Counted from the stretch's first letter, positions 1 to 10,730 are shown. The stretch: 64,000 bases of DNA from Rhynchopus sp. YZ270_cl-10 (GCA_964035575.1 OZ037876.1:1054001-1118000); one strand, 5' to 3'. Translations and numbers: made by a program. The notes: generated by a model from the letters alone, not told the origin.

Positions 1-379
1 TGTAAGGAACAAAAAAAAAGGAGGGCAAACTATACCTCGAGAGCGGGGAGCGTCCACGGTATCCCTCCCACTTGTTGGTGGTCCACTTCTCCTGTGATGG
101 GTGTTGGTATGTTGTTGTGGTTTTGTACATAATCTCCATTTTTTTTTTTTCACTTTGTTTTTCAAAACCCGACATTCTTCCCACACAACCCACCCCTCTC
201 CCACATTTTTTTTTTTTTTTTGATAAATTGTTGGAGTAGTGTAGTTGCCTCGGTTGTGTTGCGGCTCGGTTGGTTTTTTTTTTGCAAAAAGCGCAGCAGT
301 TGAAATGCTAGAACGCATCTCAGTCAAGCTCAATAAAAATAAATCGGAGGTAAAAAGGTTTTTTCGTTGATTATGTCAT
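1..379. other. 3' flank of the first gene, no gene seen
   Basis: AT-rich spacer with long T runs just downstream (minus-strand sense) of the Trf4-like gene. It holds one copy of the R6 repeat at 229-262. Nothing else is recognisable. Confidence 0.5.
229..262 (+). repeat. R6 short dispersed repeat
   Basis: The stretch GTTGGAGTAGTGTAGTTGCC and what follows recurs almost unchanged at 62189-62228. Weaker relatives are near 31175 and 41743 (TAGTGTAGCTGCC-like and TATAGCTGCCTCGG). Both good copies share a preceding TTTTTTGATAAA. Nature unknown. Confidence 0.6.
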
Positions 380-1357
380 TCATACCAGGGTCATAGCGCA
401 GTTCTTGAACATGGAGCGGATCTGAGCCATGCGGATGCAGCCTGCAGCAAGGTTGTTCTCTGGACAGAGGGGGTCCTCGATGAAGAGGGGCTCGTTGCCG
501 CTGCCGGGCACGGTCGAGGCGTAGAGCTTGAAGAAGTCCATCAGGAGGAGCGCGGGGTCGCTGGGGTCCTGGCAGCGGTAGCATGCGTGCAGGATCATCA
601 CCAGCTGCGCGTAGGAGGGAAGCCCTCCGGTACGCACATCCCCACAACGCGACTGCTGCAGGACCAGACGCACCACGCTGAACACCATCCCCACGGCAGG
701 GAACTGCTCCACCAGACGCCTCACCTCAGACACACTCTTGCGTGCAGTCGACTTCCCCAGGGTGAAGCTGATGTTCGCGCTGCACCCCATGCTCGCAAGC
801 TTGACAGTAGAGAAGGCACTTCCCTCCGCGGTGGTCCACTCCTGCACGGTGATTCCCGCCTCCTCCATCTTCGCGAAGACCATCTGCATGGTGCTGGGCT
901 GGAGCTCATTGCAGTCCTCGCAGACGAGATCGAGGGAGCTGCTGGGAAGCGACATGCCGTACGCGAAGGAACCGTAGATCTTTACAGTCGCGTCAGACCA
1001 GACCTGCTGGACGATCTCCTGGATGGCGGATCTGGCCATGTGGCGCTTAGAGTTCTCCTCAGAGGTGAGCTGAAGCATCTTGGAGAGTGCCTTCACCTCG
1101 TCGGTGATGTTCAGTTTGTTCTTCTGGTGTCCCTGGGGGTACCATGGGGTCACAATGACACGGGGGTCGGTCGACTTCTCAGTTCTCTTCCGGTTGGTCG
1201 CGGAAGCGCTGGAGGTGGACACACCGCTGGCGGTCTTCGAGTCGAAGTCAGAGCTCGAGCTGTGTCCTGCGGAGAATTGGCTCTCCATGCTTGAAAGAAG
1301 CGACGGTGCGCCAGCCTCCGGGTAAGGCTCCTGGGAGTAAACTGCGCGGGTCGACAT
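380..1357 (-). CDS. Trf4/PAPD5-like non-canonical nucleotidyltransferase, probably catalytically dead
   Basis: A 325-residue protein of the non-canonical poly(A)/poly(U) polymerase family, whose active members add untemplated A or U to RNA 3' ends. Residues 1-65 are a low-complexity Ser/Thr-rich leader. The polymerase-beta fold follows: GSFAYGMSLP (129-138) aligns with the family Gly-Ser helix. The usual Asp-x-Asp pair reads SLD (141-143), so the first catalytic Asp is Ser. The third Asp position, normally in VDISF, reads ANISF (194-198), so it is Asn. The central/PAP-associated part is well kept: GGLPSYAQLVMI (244-255) and FIEDPLCPENN (292-302). Loss of two of three metal ligands suggests a pseudo-enzyme, perhaps a scaffold subunit of a TRAMP- or TUTase-like complex (inference). 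Start chosen at MSTRAV because the 13 residues upstream in frame encode a homopolymer leader. Ends soon after the PAP-associated domain, so it is compact. Confidence 0.88.
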   Translation of the reverse strand: MSTRAVYSQEPYPEAGAPSLLSSMESQFSAGHSSSSDFDSKTASGVSTSSASATNRKRTEKSTDPRVIVTPWYPQGHQKNKLNITDEVKALSKMLQLTSEENSKRHMARSAIQEIVQQVWSDATVKIYGSFAYGMSLPSSSLDLVCEDCNELQPSTMQMVFAKMEEAGITVQEWTTAEGSAFSTVKLASMGCSANISFTLGKSTARKSVSEVRRLVEQFPAVGMVFSVVRLVLQQSRCGDVRTGGLPSYAQLVMILHACYRCQDPSDPALLLMDFFKLYASTVPGSGNEPLFIEDPLCPENNLAAGCIRMAQIRSMFKNCAMTLV

Positions 1358-1578
1358 TTTGTGGAAAAGAAAAAAAAAAAGAGGGAAAAAATGCAAGAAA
1401 GGGGGGAACTGCTCTAACGGAGATTTAAACTATTGGGTGTATTTGGGAGTGTTTTTTTTGTTGTAAAGGGGGTGTGATAACAAAAAGATGTGTAATCTCC
1501 TGTGGGCAATTTGAGTGAGTAGGTAAAAAAACATGTCGACAGCTCAAAAACTGCTGTCAACGAAGGGGGGTACCAAAG

Positions 1579-1620
1579 GTTTATAAGATAATCCTAAGCC
1601 TCTCTGTGCTTAGTCTGATT
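1579..1620 (+). repeat. R2 hairpin repeat, copy 1
   Basis: Matches the R2 pattern: AAGAT.A.CCTAAGCC, a short CTCTC loop, then TGCTTAGTC. The two arms pair around TAAGC/GCTTA. Sixteen copies are seen in the window, all with this orientation. Confidence 0.6.
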
Positions 1621-1999
1621 AGATTACTTAATGTTTTGAACATTGGTTATTCTCGTGTGCTTAGCCACCTTGATCACATTCGTTATCGCGCAGCTTCAGC
1701 TGACTGGGTCTAGAAGTGCACAAAGTGCAACGTGGATGATATGCAAAAAAAAAAAAATTCAGGGGGCTTTCAGAGAGCACATTTTTTTTTGTTTTTGCTT
1801 CGTTCCCTCTTGGCGTGCGAACGGTTATTGGAAAAGGAAAGGGGGGAAAGGTCATCACGCCAGGTTGTGTGGCGGACCTTGTTTAATGGTTTTTTTAATT
1901 AATATCCCACCCAACCCACCACCCCACCCCCATGGACGGCCACAAAACCCTCCACCTGCCCCATACAACCAGACTTATTAAACACAATAAAGAATAGTT

Positions 2000-2057
2000 A
2001 TGGCAGGCAGCTCCAACTAACCCACAATGCCAACCATCCGGATGAAAGCAAAGAAAG
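2000..2057 (+). repeat. R3 dispersed repeat, copy 1
   Basis: Shares GGCAGSCNCCTCCAACT-like start, CCCACAATGCCA and CATCCGGATGAAAGC with copies at 53822, 56838 and 58651. It is followed within 10 bp by an R2 hairpin, as also at 53822. Confidence 0.6.
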
Positions 2058-2063
2058 GTTAAA

Positions 2064-2096
2064 AAGATGAACCTAAGCCTCTCATGCCTCGCCACC
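2064..2096 (+). repeat. R2 hairpin repeat, copy 2
   Basis: Near-consensus left arm AAGATGAACCTAAGCC and CTCTCATGC; the right arm is altered (TCGCCACC in place of TTAGTCACC). Confidence 0.5.
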
Positions 2097-2436
2097 ACCA
2101 AAACACAACAAGCAAGGCCATACTCGAATGTGACCATACAACCGAGGTGACCAGTAATACGCCAGCCCCTCCCCTTTTCCCCAACCCTCCCCTCTGGCGT
2201 TGATACGTCTTTTGGAAGCTCATTATCGGCCAGGTTTTTTTCAGTTTCCAAAGGGTTACGCTGTATCAACACCCGAGGGGGTGGAATGTTGCAACTTCGT
2301 CTACAAATTGTTCTAATCTTTCATCATTTTGCAACACTCCTTAATATTTTTTCTTTTTTTGTCAAAATGGAACAAACTGTCCATGGTGGACCACCTCCTC
2401 CTCCTCCCTCCACCTTTCAAAAAACCATTATTTTTT

Positions 2437-3987
2437 TCAAACAATTTCTAGACTGGAGTACGCCGGGGTTTGGCTTTTGGAGTATCGTAGGAAGACGTAA
2501 CGGTAGCGGCGGAGTGCGTGGCGAAGAGGGATCCAGAGGGCAACGAAGATCACGAAGTATGGAAGCACGTTGATGAACGATTCGGCGCCATCAGCTGTTG
2601 CGGAGTAGTGCTGGCCTGATGCAGCGTTGTGCCCTACCCGTGGATAGAAATCGATGAGGAAGGACAACACCATGTCCTCATTAAGTTGCATGGTGCCTCC
2701 ACTCTGCCGATAACACCATCGACACAACTCTCGCGAAGGGAACTGCATCTTTCGGTGCGTCGGATCGTCAGACAAATCCCCCGCCAACCTTCGGTTCACC
2801 ACATTATGAAACCTCCACAGCGTCAACGCCTGCTCCGTTTCACTCATCCCCAAAGTATCCCACCCCGCACTCCCCTCCCCAAAATGCCTCCTACAGGTCC
2901 CACAGTTAAAATACTTCACAATCCACCCTCGAATGACACCTAATGCATCAATATGCAAATCCGTCTTGCACTTTGCATCGATGCACCCTGTTAACAACGT
3001 ATGAAAGAGCTGCCACAACGCGCACGGCAGACCACGATAATTCCATGAAGATCCAGAACAGCCACGCCACTTTACTGCTTCATCTGCACCGGTTTTGAAG
3101 GGACGGAGATATTTTATTACGTTGCGAAGATCTCTATTTGAATGCACCAAACGAAGCTGCTCTCTTACAAGCTTTGACGGGAAGACATGCGATGCGAGGG
3201 CAATCAACTTTGTTTTGATGGCATCCAACTCTGCTGGATGCGACGACGTTTTCTTCTCCTCCCCATCCTGAGCGACATTCAACTCACCGTGGTACGCTAC
3301 GTCCACATCCTCCACATGCTGATGCAAATTCTCCGGCTCCACTATCCCCGAAGACAACACAAAATGAAGTGCATTTCGCAAATCCGTCACCCACACAACA
3401 TCCGCAGAATACATCCTCATCTGCTCTGAACTCTCCGCAGCCGCATGCCCCCCCGGTGCAGACGTAACCGCTGCTGCCAAAGAAGCGCATCTCTCCTCCT
3501 CTCTTTCCCCCCCAGGCACCACACAAACCCTCCTCAACTCCTTCCACAACGCATCTTCTAAAGCAGCCTCCTCCTTAACAGAAGCCGCATCCGCATCAGG
3601 AAGGCTTAAAACCTCGTCAACGCGATTTGCGTCCCATACTTTGACCAAAGGATACTCCACTGCATTGTGGGAGACGCAGTAGTCCTGATGCGCTCTGCAG
3701 TCTAAAGTGGAGATTATGCAAGGTAAACGTTCTTTTCGTGCTCGCAAAGCAAGGCGCTGGTAAGGTGGTGCCAAGGCACGGCATCCACCGCATTCAGGGT
3801 GAAAGAATTTGACAACCCAAGGACAGCCCTTCACGTCGCGTACAGGACCGCCTTCCCAAGGGAGTTCGGCAATGATGACAGCGCTGTCGGCAGTGCCTTC
3901 AGTGCCTTCTAGAATCTGCGCCTCAATCCCATCCTCCTCCAAACACAACAACCCCCACACTACGCAAAGAGCTAAGCTTTGACGCAT
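2437..3987 (-). CDS. QSOX: quiescin sulfhydryl oxidase (thioredoxin + Erv/ALR), membrane-anchored
   Basis: A 516-residue flavoprotein expected to oxidise protein thiols to disulfides in the secretory pathway, passing electrons through FAD to O2. The start MRQSLALCVVWGLLCL is a good signal peptide; the in-frame upstream part is low-complexity. A thioredoxin domain carries CGGC (66-69) within FFHPECGGCRALAPPY. The Erv/ALR domain carries WQLFHTLL (325-332), the proximal pair CGTC (362-365), the FAD-contacting LWRFHNVVNRRL (390-401) and the distal pair CRWC (422-425). A hydrophobic segment at about 472-490 followed by basic residues is a C-terminal membrane anchor. The order Trx then Erv with one thioredoxin domain resembles the QSOX of kinetoplastids and plants (family knowledge). 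The Trx pair CGGC differs from the CGHC of animal QSOX. Confidence 0.93.
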   Translation of the reverse strand: MRQSLALCVVWGLLCLEEDGIEAQILEGTEGTADSAVIIAELPWEGGPVRDVKGCPWVVKFFHPECGGCRALAPPYQRLALRARKERLPCIISTLDCRAHQDYCVSHNAVEYPLVKVWDANRVDEVLSLPDADAASVKEEAALEDALWKELRRVCVVPGGEREEERCASLAAAVTSAPGGHAAAESSEQMRMYSADVVWVTDLRNALHFVLSSGIVEPENLHQHVEDVDVAYHGELNVAQDGEEKKTSSHPAELDAIKTKLIALASHVFPSKLVREQLRLVHSNRDLRNVIKYLRPFKTGADEAVKWRGCSGSSWNYRGLPCALWQLFHTLLTGCIDAKCKTDLHIDALGVIRGWIVKYFNCGTCRRHFGEGSAGWDTLGMSETEQALTLWRFHNVVNRRLAGDLSDDPTHRKMQFPSRELCRWCYRQSGGTMQLNEDMVLSFLIDFYPRVGHNAASGQHYSATADGAESFINVLPYFVIFVALWIPLRHALRRYRYVFLRYSKSQTPAYSSLEIV

Positions 3988-4860
3988 GACATAAGAAGGA
4001 AGGTGGGGGGTGGAGGGGAGGGGGGTAAGGTGGGGGGGGGGGGGGGTAAACTGTGGTAATATTTTTTTTTTGGGGGGGGGGTGAAAAAAGTGTTGAAAAC
4101 CAAAAACTGAACATAACATGATACCAACTGATCTGTCTTTACTACTCTACTACTATGTCTTTTTTCGTTGACCGCAACGCTACCCCGAAGCAATGGGGTT
4201 TTTGTTTGCTGTGTTGGTGTGGCCCGCCCCTCGATTTAAACCACTTTTGGGCCATTCTTGGGACATCCAAAACCGCAAAACGGGCCACACCATGTGTCCA
4301 GCCTTTTTGCTGGACGCACAAACGCGGAGGCTGAGGTGGTCGGGCCACCAGACTGCGGAACAATCAAAAAAAAAAGATGTAGATCACGACATATTGGTTG
4401 GAAGATGCCGATATGTTGTCCGCTTCACTTTCGTTGGCGAGCGAAAACAACAAGAGGGGTGATGTCAGGCCTTGAGGAGATTGCTTCCTGGGAGTAGAAG
4501 ACGCGAAATTGGAGGAGAGCAGAAGAGGCAGTCAAGCGAAAAAAACCATCATTTCGCCATACGTGATTTTAGATTTTTTTTTTTGGAACAAGATTATAAT
4601 GGTGATATGCCTTATCAAGGGGGCATTCAATTAACTATCGTTGTCCAGGGGGAATTGCATTACCACCGCTAAGAGAAAAGGGGTTGTGTAGAAACACCAC
4701 GTAGTAGGGAGGTGTGAAAGGGGAGAAGGGAAAGTGTGGAGGGGGGGTCTTTTGTTGTCATGTTTTGCAGGCGTAATGGGGGGTGTGGTTAGTGATAACT
4801 TTGGGTGTGTGGGGGGGGGTATGTTTGGGGGGTGTTTTTCCTTAAAATTAACTGAGGTTT
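3988..4860. other. intergenic spacer with a micro-element
   Basis: G-rich and T-rich spacer between the QSOX gene and the RD-repeat gene. It contains the 78-bp TIR element at 4215-4292. No credible exon is seen. Confidence 0.5.
4215..4292. mobile_element. 78-bp micro-MITE with 5-bp target duplication (copy a)
   Basis: Perfect 12-bp terminal inverted repeats TGGTGTGGCCCG / CGGGCCACACCA, flanked by direct repeats TGTGT at 4210-4214 and 4293-4297. The same size, terminal sequence and 5-bp duplication rule are seen at 33146-33222 and 41048-41140. No coding capacity. Confidence 0.75.
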
Positions 4861-7591
4861 TTATGCGTCAGTGAAGTCGAGTTCGCCGTCGTCTTGTTGA
4901 CGTCCGGGGCTGGTTGGAGGCTCTTCCGGCTGCTCTGCTTTGTTTTTCTTCGCCTCCTGTTTGGTTTCCTCGTTTTGCTTAGTTTCCACATTCTCGTTAG
5001 ACACCTTGTTTTCCTTGGTCTCCTTCCTTTCCTTGTGTGCGTCGTCCTCCTTGGGTGCCCTTTCCTTCTTCTCCTTCTTCTCCTTCCTCTCCTTCTTATC
5101 CTTTTTCTCCCTCTTTTCCTTCTTCTCGTCGTTCTTGCGTGCCTCCCGCTCAGCCTTGAGGCTCTGGCAGTAGTTGAAGAGGGTTTGGTGCGTGGCGAGC
5201 TGTGGGTGGTGCAGGTCAGACGCGATGGGGAGGCGGCGGTTGCGTTTGTTGAAGGCCTCCCTGAAGGAGTTCCAGCGCTCCTTGCAGTTGCTGTACTGCT
5301 CGCGCAGCTCGGAGGTGGACATCTTCGTCACGTCCTTGTCGTGTACTGTCACGGCAGGGCCGTCCCACGACCAGTCGCGTGTGCTCTCCCTGCGCTCGCG
5401 GCGTGGCGACCGTGTGGCAGACCTCGAAGGAGAAGGAGCGTTGCGTGCATCAGGGGCATCACGCTGCCGTCTGTCAGGGGACACCCGCTGCTGCCGTCTG
5501 TCCCTGCTGTCCTTCCTGCGCTCGTCCCGCCTGTTGTTTTTGTTGTCGTTGCGATCGCGGCTGTCGGCGCGTCTTCTGTCGTTGTCGCGAGTGGGGCGCT
5601 CGTGGCGGTCCTGTCTCCGATCTTGGCTGCGCTCAACACTTTTCCTGTCGTTGCCACGTCTGTCATTTTTGTCGTTACGATCACGGCTAACGTCACGCTT
5701 GCCGTTTCTGTTGTCATTTCTATCGCGGCTGTCGTCACGCTTGTTGTTGTTCCTGCTGTCGTTACGATCACGGCTAATATCACGACTGTCGGCACGCCTC
5801 CTGTCGTGGCTGTCGCGCTTGTCGTTCCTGTTATTGTTTCTGCTATCGTTACGATCACGACTGACATCACGACTGTCGGCACGCCTTCTGTCGCGGCTGT
5901 TGGCACGCTTGTCGTTCCTGTTGTTGTTTCTGCTGTCGTTACGATCACGGCTAACGTCACGCTTTCCATTTCTGTTGTTATTTCTATCGCGGCTGTCGTC
6001 ACGCTTGTTGTTGTGTCTGCTGTCCCTGTCACGGCTGACATCACGACTGTCGGCGCGCCTTCTGTCTTTGGGGCCACGTTTGTCGTTGTGGTTTTCGTTC
6101 CTGTCGCGGCTGACATCACGGTTGTTGCGTGAGGCAGGTCTTCTGTCGTCGTTTCTGTCGTTGCGGCGATCACGGCTGTCGTCTCTGCCCCTTCTATCAT
6201 CGTGGCCTCTGTTGCGCTCGTTTCTGCCATCGTTCCGATCATGGCTGCCACGCCTGGGTGCTCTTCTGTCGTCGTGACGCTTGTCATTCCTGTCGACGTC
6301 GCGTGCAGGTCTGTCGTTGCGACGGTCACGACTGTCAGCACGCCTCTCGTCGCCCCTGTTGTCTCTCCTTCTGTCGTCGTGGCCACGCATGTTTCTGTTG
6401 TCATTTCTATCGCGGCTGTCGTCACGCTTGTCATTCCTGTTGTTGTGTCTGCTGTCCCTGCCACGGCTGACATCACGACTGTCGTCACGCCTCCTGTTGT
6501 CGGGGCCACGTCTGTCATCGTTCCTGCGTCTGTCGTCTTGTCTGTTGTCTCTTTCCCTGTCGTCGCGGTTGTAGTCTCCATTTCCACCACGAACAATGCT
6601 TCTGCCGATAAGGTTGTCCACGTTGTCCACCTTCTTGGTGTCTTTGGTGTCCCTATCATCGTCACGTCTGTTGTCCTCTTTCTGGAACGTCCTCCGCTCT
6701 CTGCTGTCCTTCTGACCACGCTCGTCCCTCTCATCGACTGATCTGTCTTTCTTCTCCCAGGGCAGCGGAATGGAACGCACGGTAAGCGTCGTCATGACGT
6801 TGTCCCTGCCAGCCTTCCAGAGAACTGAATGCTGGTTTGGGGATTGGAAGGCCTGCGGGGTTTTAAAAAAAAGTTTTGACATAATCTACTCTCCCCCTCC
6901 CTAAACCCTCGCACCCCCCGCACTATCACACCACATCAACTATACTCTACACAAAACTGCGCTTCTTTCAACCCCCCATCTCCCTCCCTCTCCTTATCCC
7001 TTTACATACCTCACCCTCGCAGACGACAACGTGGCCTAAGGGGCGGTCAGCGGAGCCAAGAATTTCAGGGTTTCCACCTTTGCGGCCTCTGCGGCTCATG
7101 ATGACCTCAGCATCGCCCTGCACTTGAACCATCATGACACCACCGTTTCCGGTAAGGAGTTCGTCATCTGTGTGCGGGACAATCGCCATTTTGCGTCCAG
7201 CGTAGCTTCCGAGCTGCTGCTGGCTGGCACCTTGGGATTTGTTGCGGTAGTAGCGGTGAAGGGTGGCGACAGTCACTTTAGGGAACCCTGTCCGCTTGCA
7301 GATTGCGTCGACAATGCGCTGTGAACGGGCAGGCATATGCGCAGTAGGCTTCAGTGCACCATACCCCAACCAATTCGCACCGTACCACTTCAAATCCCGT
7401 CTCCCCCTCGTCTCCAACCCTTGCCCCAACTCCTCATCCAAAATCTGCAATTCTTCCTTTGAGACAATAGGCTCCGGGCTGCGCCATACCCCGGTAGGAT
7501 GCACGTTGTCAAGTGTCCCTTTATTCACCCTCATCTGCGACCCTATATCATTAAAGAGCCTATCTTCCCCATCTGAATCCCCTTCTTTCAT
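4861..7591 (-). CDS. RD/RN-repeat low-complexity protein, two exons
   Basis: Two exons, 7010-7591 and 4861-6852, join in frame across a 157-nt intron (donor GTATGT at 7009, acceptor ccccgcag ending 6853; phase 0 on both sides) to give 857 residues. Exon 1 encodes a globular-looking, unrecognised part with GVWRSPEPIV, a helical ARSQRIVDAICKRTGFPKVT segment and GSYAGRKMAIVPHTDDELL. Exon 2 begins AFQSPNQHSVLWKAGRDNV, then has about 300 residues of RDSRDRND-type repeats rich in Arg, Asp and Asn, then a predicted helical part (ELREQYSNCKERWNSFREAF) and a Lys/Glu-rich tail ending LDFTDA. RD-rich tracts occur in RNA-processing and nucleolar proteins, so a nuclear RNA role is possible (inference). 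The start at MKEGDSDGED is chosen over an upstream Met because the upstream residues are low-complexity. The repeat DNA is itself a degenerate minisatellite and produces long antisense open frames that are shadows. Confidence 0.8.
6853..7009 (-). other. intron of the RD/RN-repeat gene
   Basis: 157-nt intron with GTATGT donor and a pyrimidine-rich end before CAG. Both neighbouring exons stay open and in phase when it is removed; unspliced, the upstream frame stops within the intron. Confidence 0.75.
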
Positions 7592-8180
7592 TTTTTTTAT
7601 TTTTAGTTTCCCTTTTTTGTTTGAGGTAGAGAGAGGAGAGGGTGGGGAGGAAGGGTTTAAAAAATGACTGTATTTTTGTTGTCCCAAAAAAGAGGGGGGA
7701 GTGGGGGAAGGGGGAGGAAATTGGAAAGGGAGCAGGTTTTTGTGGGGTGATTAGACGGTAGTGTCTTTGCCGTTTTCTTCTGTTTCTGTATAGTATAGAA
7801 CGGTGTTGTGGATTGATGTACTACCTTTTGTCTAAGAGATTACCCCCCTTTGGCATTTTCAGATACCGTAATCGTAAAAATTGTGGACCGTAAAAATGTT
7901 CCAGTTTGCCAAAAAACCCCAAAAAGTTCCAGAATTTTTACGTTCCAACATTTTTTGGGGGGGTTTTTTTGTGTTAGCAGTTTTTGGTTTTTTTGGTTTT
8001 TTTTTCCCCTTTTCCGTGGAAAAGGGGAAAGCGGGTGGATTTTTTTTTCCCCCGATGAAACCAGTGTTTTTTATAGGATTTGGAGTTTTTGGCTGACGGG
8101 GGTGCACAGGGCAAAAAAGTGGGTATATTTTTTTCCCCGCGGTTGACCATGCAACAGGGGATTACTGGGGGGGAGCTATT

Positions 8181-8198
8181 AAAGTATACGTATACTTT
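8181..8198. repeat. perfect 18-bp palindrome
   Basis: AAAGTATACGTATACTTT reads the same on both strands. It is built from the same GTATACTTT core that recurs at 8592-8693 in T1. Confidence 0.7.
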
Positions 8199-8639
8199 AT
8201 TCGGCGGGAATTACTGTTTAAATGGCCAAAAAACGAAAAAGGAAAAAAAAAAAAAAATCACTGTTATTTCGGGGTTTCTTAGTGGCCGAAACCTCGCGAA
8301 AACACCACCATTGACATTTTTGGGCCAATCCCAGCCAGTGGTGGGGTCAATGTGGAAAAATGAACAATTTTTTGGTGACTTAAATTTTCACAAATCTGAA
8401 CCCCATCAGGCACCAATCGTGTAAAAACTGACACACGCGTTTTAGGTCAAAAATGCACGTTTCTCAGCTCAAAGTGAGCCCATCACAGCACGCACAGAAT
8501 CCGGACCACCGAAATCAAAAAAAAAAATTTTTCGATTTTTTGTGCAAAAATTGGTGGAAATTTTTTTTAGTAAGAAAAATGTACACAAAAACCGTATACT
8601 TTATTTCACAGATTTCCACGCTCAAAATGGGTTTCCGCG

Positions 8640-8693
8640 CCGTATACTTTATTACCCCCGTATACTTTATTAGCACCGTATACTTTAATAGCC
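8640..8693 (+). repeat. 18-bp tandem repeat, three units
   Basis: Three successive units of the type CCGTATACTTTATTAN with an 18-bp period. A fourth isolated unit lies at 8592. Could be transposase-binding iterons of T1 (inference). Confidence 0.6.
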
Positions 8694-9463
8694 CCCCCCC
8701 AGTAAAAAGGTTTTGGGGTTTTTCGCTGAAACTCGGTCAAAACTCGGTCGAACCCGGGTCCCCAACCCAGCTCAAGTTGGGGGCCTCCGGCGGAATATGG
8801 GAATTCCTCAGTTATCCAACTGCGGAGTTCGGCACTTCATTGATATTTGCACTAGACACACGTGGCACGAAGTACCAGCCGGCGGTCATGGCACCCAAAG
8901 GTTCCTGGCGAAGCCACGGTACGCAACATTTCTAAGAAATGATGACATAAAATGGCACTTTCGTTGGTAATTATCTAAAATGAAAGTTTCTGGCGAAGCC
9001 ACGGTACGCAACGTTTCAAAAAATTGCGCTTAAAATTGCACATTTTTACAGCCAAACAGAGAAGAGCTACACTTACAGCACCTGGGACGCAAAACAGTTA
9101 TGTTTTCAGCTACGGAAACGCCGACTCCTTACTTCCTGGTGAGGCTCGCGAGAGCATGATGGGGAAGGTGAAGGGGGGGCAGAGTGGTAGGGGGGGTGGG
9201 TCCCCCACCCCCAACCGCCCTGCCCCTCCGCCCCCAGGGGGGCCGCTAGGGGGTGCACTAGGGGGTGCGTGCACTCCTACACTGAATGAAACCAAAAACC
9301 GCTAAGTACTCGGCAGGCCAAAACCACATCTGGACCGTAATATATCTGGACCGTAAAAATGTTCCAGTTTGCCAAAAAAAACCCAAAAAGTTCCAGAATT
9401 TTTACGGTCCAAGTATTATACGGTCCAAAAATATTACGGTCCACAATTTTTACGATTACGGTA

Positions 9464-10661
9464 ACCTTGTTTGTGCTGAAAATTTCAAAGAAAATAGATT
9501 TTGTTGTCACGCTGTGAACCCAGAGGAGTGGTCTGATCAAGAAACGCTCTGGAGCGTGAGAAAAAAAGAAGAAGCAAGAGAGAAGAGAGGGAAAAATAAA
9601 TTGATTTTGGGAAAGGGAAATGCTGCATAAAAAAGGGGAAATAATGTGACACGAGTGGCGTTCATCACTTGATGAAATTGCTGGCCAGCCGGTTGGGAGT
9701 GGAGGGAGGCAGCAAAAGACAACAAAAAAAGTTGACAGATGAATAAGCTCTGATGTTCATACACATCTAATAAAAAATTTGTAACCGACGACGCACAAGA
9801 ACTCGTGAGAGACTGTTTTCGTGTCAATTACTATGAGTGAGAAAGGGGGGATTTTCTTTGTTTTTGGGCAGGGGGAAATTGCTTTGGCAGAAGCAAAGAA
9901 ATAAAACCAGGCAAGCAAAGATCTTGACAAATGAATGACCTACAATACAATGGGAAAAGAAGTTGGAGGAAAAAAAAAACATGTACGATTTTGTCGTTTT
10001 GTGCTGTTCCGTTTTGTGCTTTAGATACAACTGAACAAAGCGAAAAATGAGGGGAGACACGATGTAAAAACCCCCCCTCATTTTGAGGGTTTCTGCAAAA
10101 CAGACTGCGCATTTTTTTGAAAACTTGGTTGTATTTGTGTAGCCACCCTAGAGTGTGCTCCACGATATACATTTTTTTTTTGCTTCGTTTGGAAAAACAA
10201 AGCAAAAAAAGGGGTGGAAAAGTACATGCGCGCAGGATCATTCCACTCACAACAATGCTCTTGTGGTGTGCTTTCAGCAGCTGTTTTTTTTTTTTTTTGT
10301 TTTTGTAGTCGAAACCCCAACTGAAGTTTGTCATAAAAAAAGAAATTCGAATTTGATGGAAACGCTCTTGGGTAATGCAGGCAATTTGAAAAAAAAAGAA
10401 AAATTCAAGAAAAATTGAAAGAATGGACGCACCTCTTGTGTGCACACCTATCCTTTGAAATGATGTTTGAGGAAAGGGGACTTGAATGGGAAAAGGGGGG
10501 AACGGGACAATAGAGGAAAGTAGCTAATGCGGTATAGCGATAAGATACAAGCGAGCCTCTTGTCATTCTTTTTTACACGCTCTTATTCTTCAAAAAAACA
10601 AAATATATGTGTGTGTGTGTCAGTGTTTCCTACGTTCTCCACAGGTCCAAAAAAAAAAATT
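9464..10661. other. AT-rich spacer, no gene seen
   Basis: 1.2 kb of A- and T-run DNA with open frames that encode mainly Phe/Lys tracts. I see no recognisable protein, RNA or TIR element. Confidence 0.4.
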
Positions 10662-10730
10662 GACTTGAAATACAAACCCTCTCGTGACATTGTACCTTGG
10701 TACATGAGAGGGTGTTCAACCGTGCAAGTC
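10662..10730 (-). ncRNA. R4 structured repeat, copy 1 (candidate small RNA)
   Basis: On the minus strand GACTTG (10730-10725) pairs with CAAGTC (10667-10662), closing a structure whose inner stem is CCCTCTCATG with C.TGAGAGGG-type complement. The 3' end is followed on that strand by AATTTTTTTTTT, a T run like a pol III terminator. A second closed copy is at 48388-48476 and a truncated one at 54489-54524. Function unknown. Confidence 0.45.

Larger units (their letters stand above)
1358..2436. other. intergenic spacer with R2 and R3 repeats
   Basis: AT-rich spacer between two minus-strand genes. It holds R2 hairpins at 1579-1620 and 2064-2096, a degraded R2-like stretch near 1634-1671, and R3 at 2000-2057 directly before the second R2. 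Open frames here are broken by homopolymer runs and show no recognisable protein. Confidence 0.5.
7864..9463. mobile_element. T1, 1.6-kb non-autonomous TIR element with TA target duplication
   Basis: The terminal 30 bp at 7864-7893 and 9434-9463 are perfect inverted repeats beginning TACCGTAATCG. The outer TA on each side is the likely target duplication, as in Tc1/mariner-type elements. Subterminal GGACCGTAA motifs repeat in both orientations at each end and can fold into hairpins. Inside are an 18-bp palindrome (8181-8198), a CCGTATACTTTATT motif (8592, then an 18-bp-period tandem at 8640-8693), and two degraded copies (about 8888-8938 and 8984-9022) of the protein tail found intact at 15632. 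No transposase frame is present. Confidence 0.8.

Noticed and set aside
4894-6741. Long open frames on both strands across the RD/RN-repeat gene
   Set aside because: They are shadows of the repeat: antisense Val/Thr/Ser or Leu/Ser-Arg tracts without domains, while only the minus frame joins to an upstream exon.
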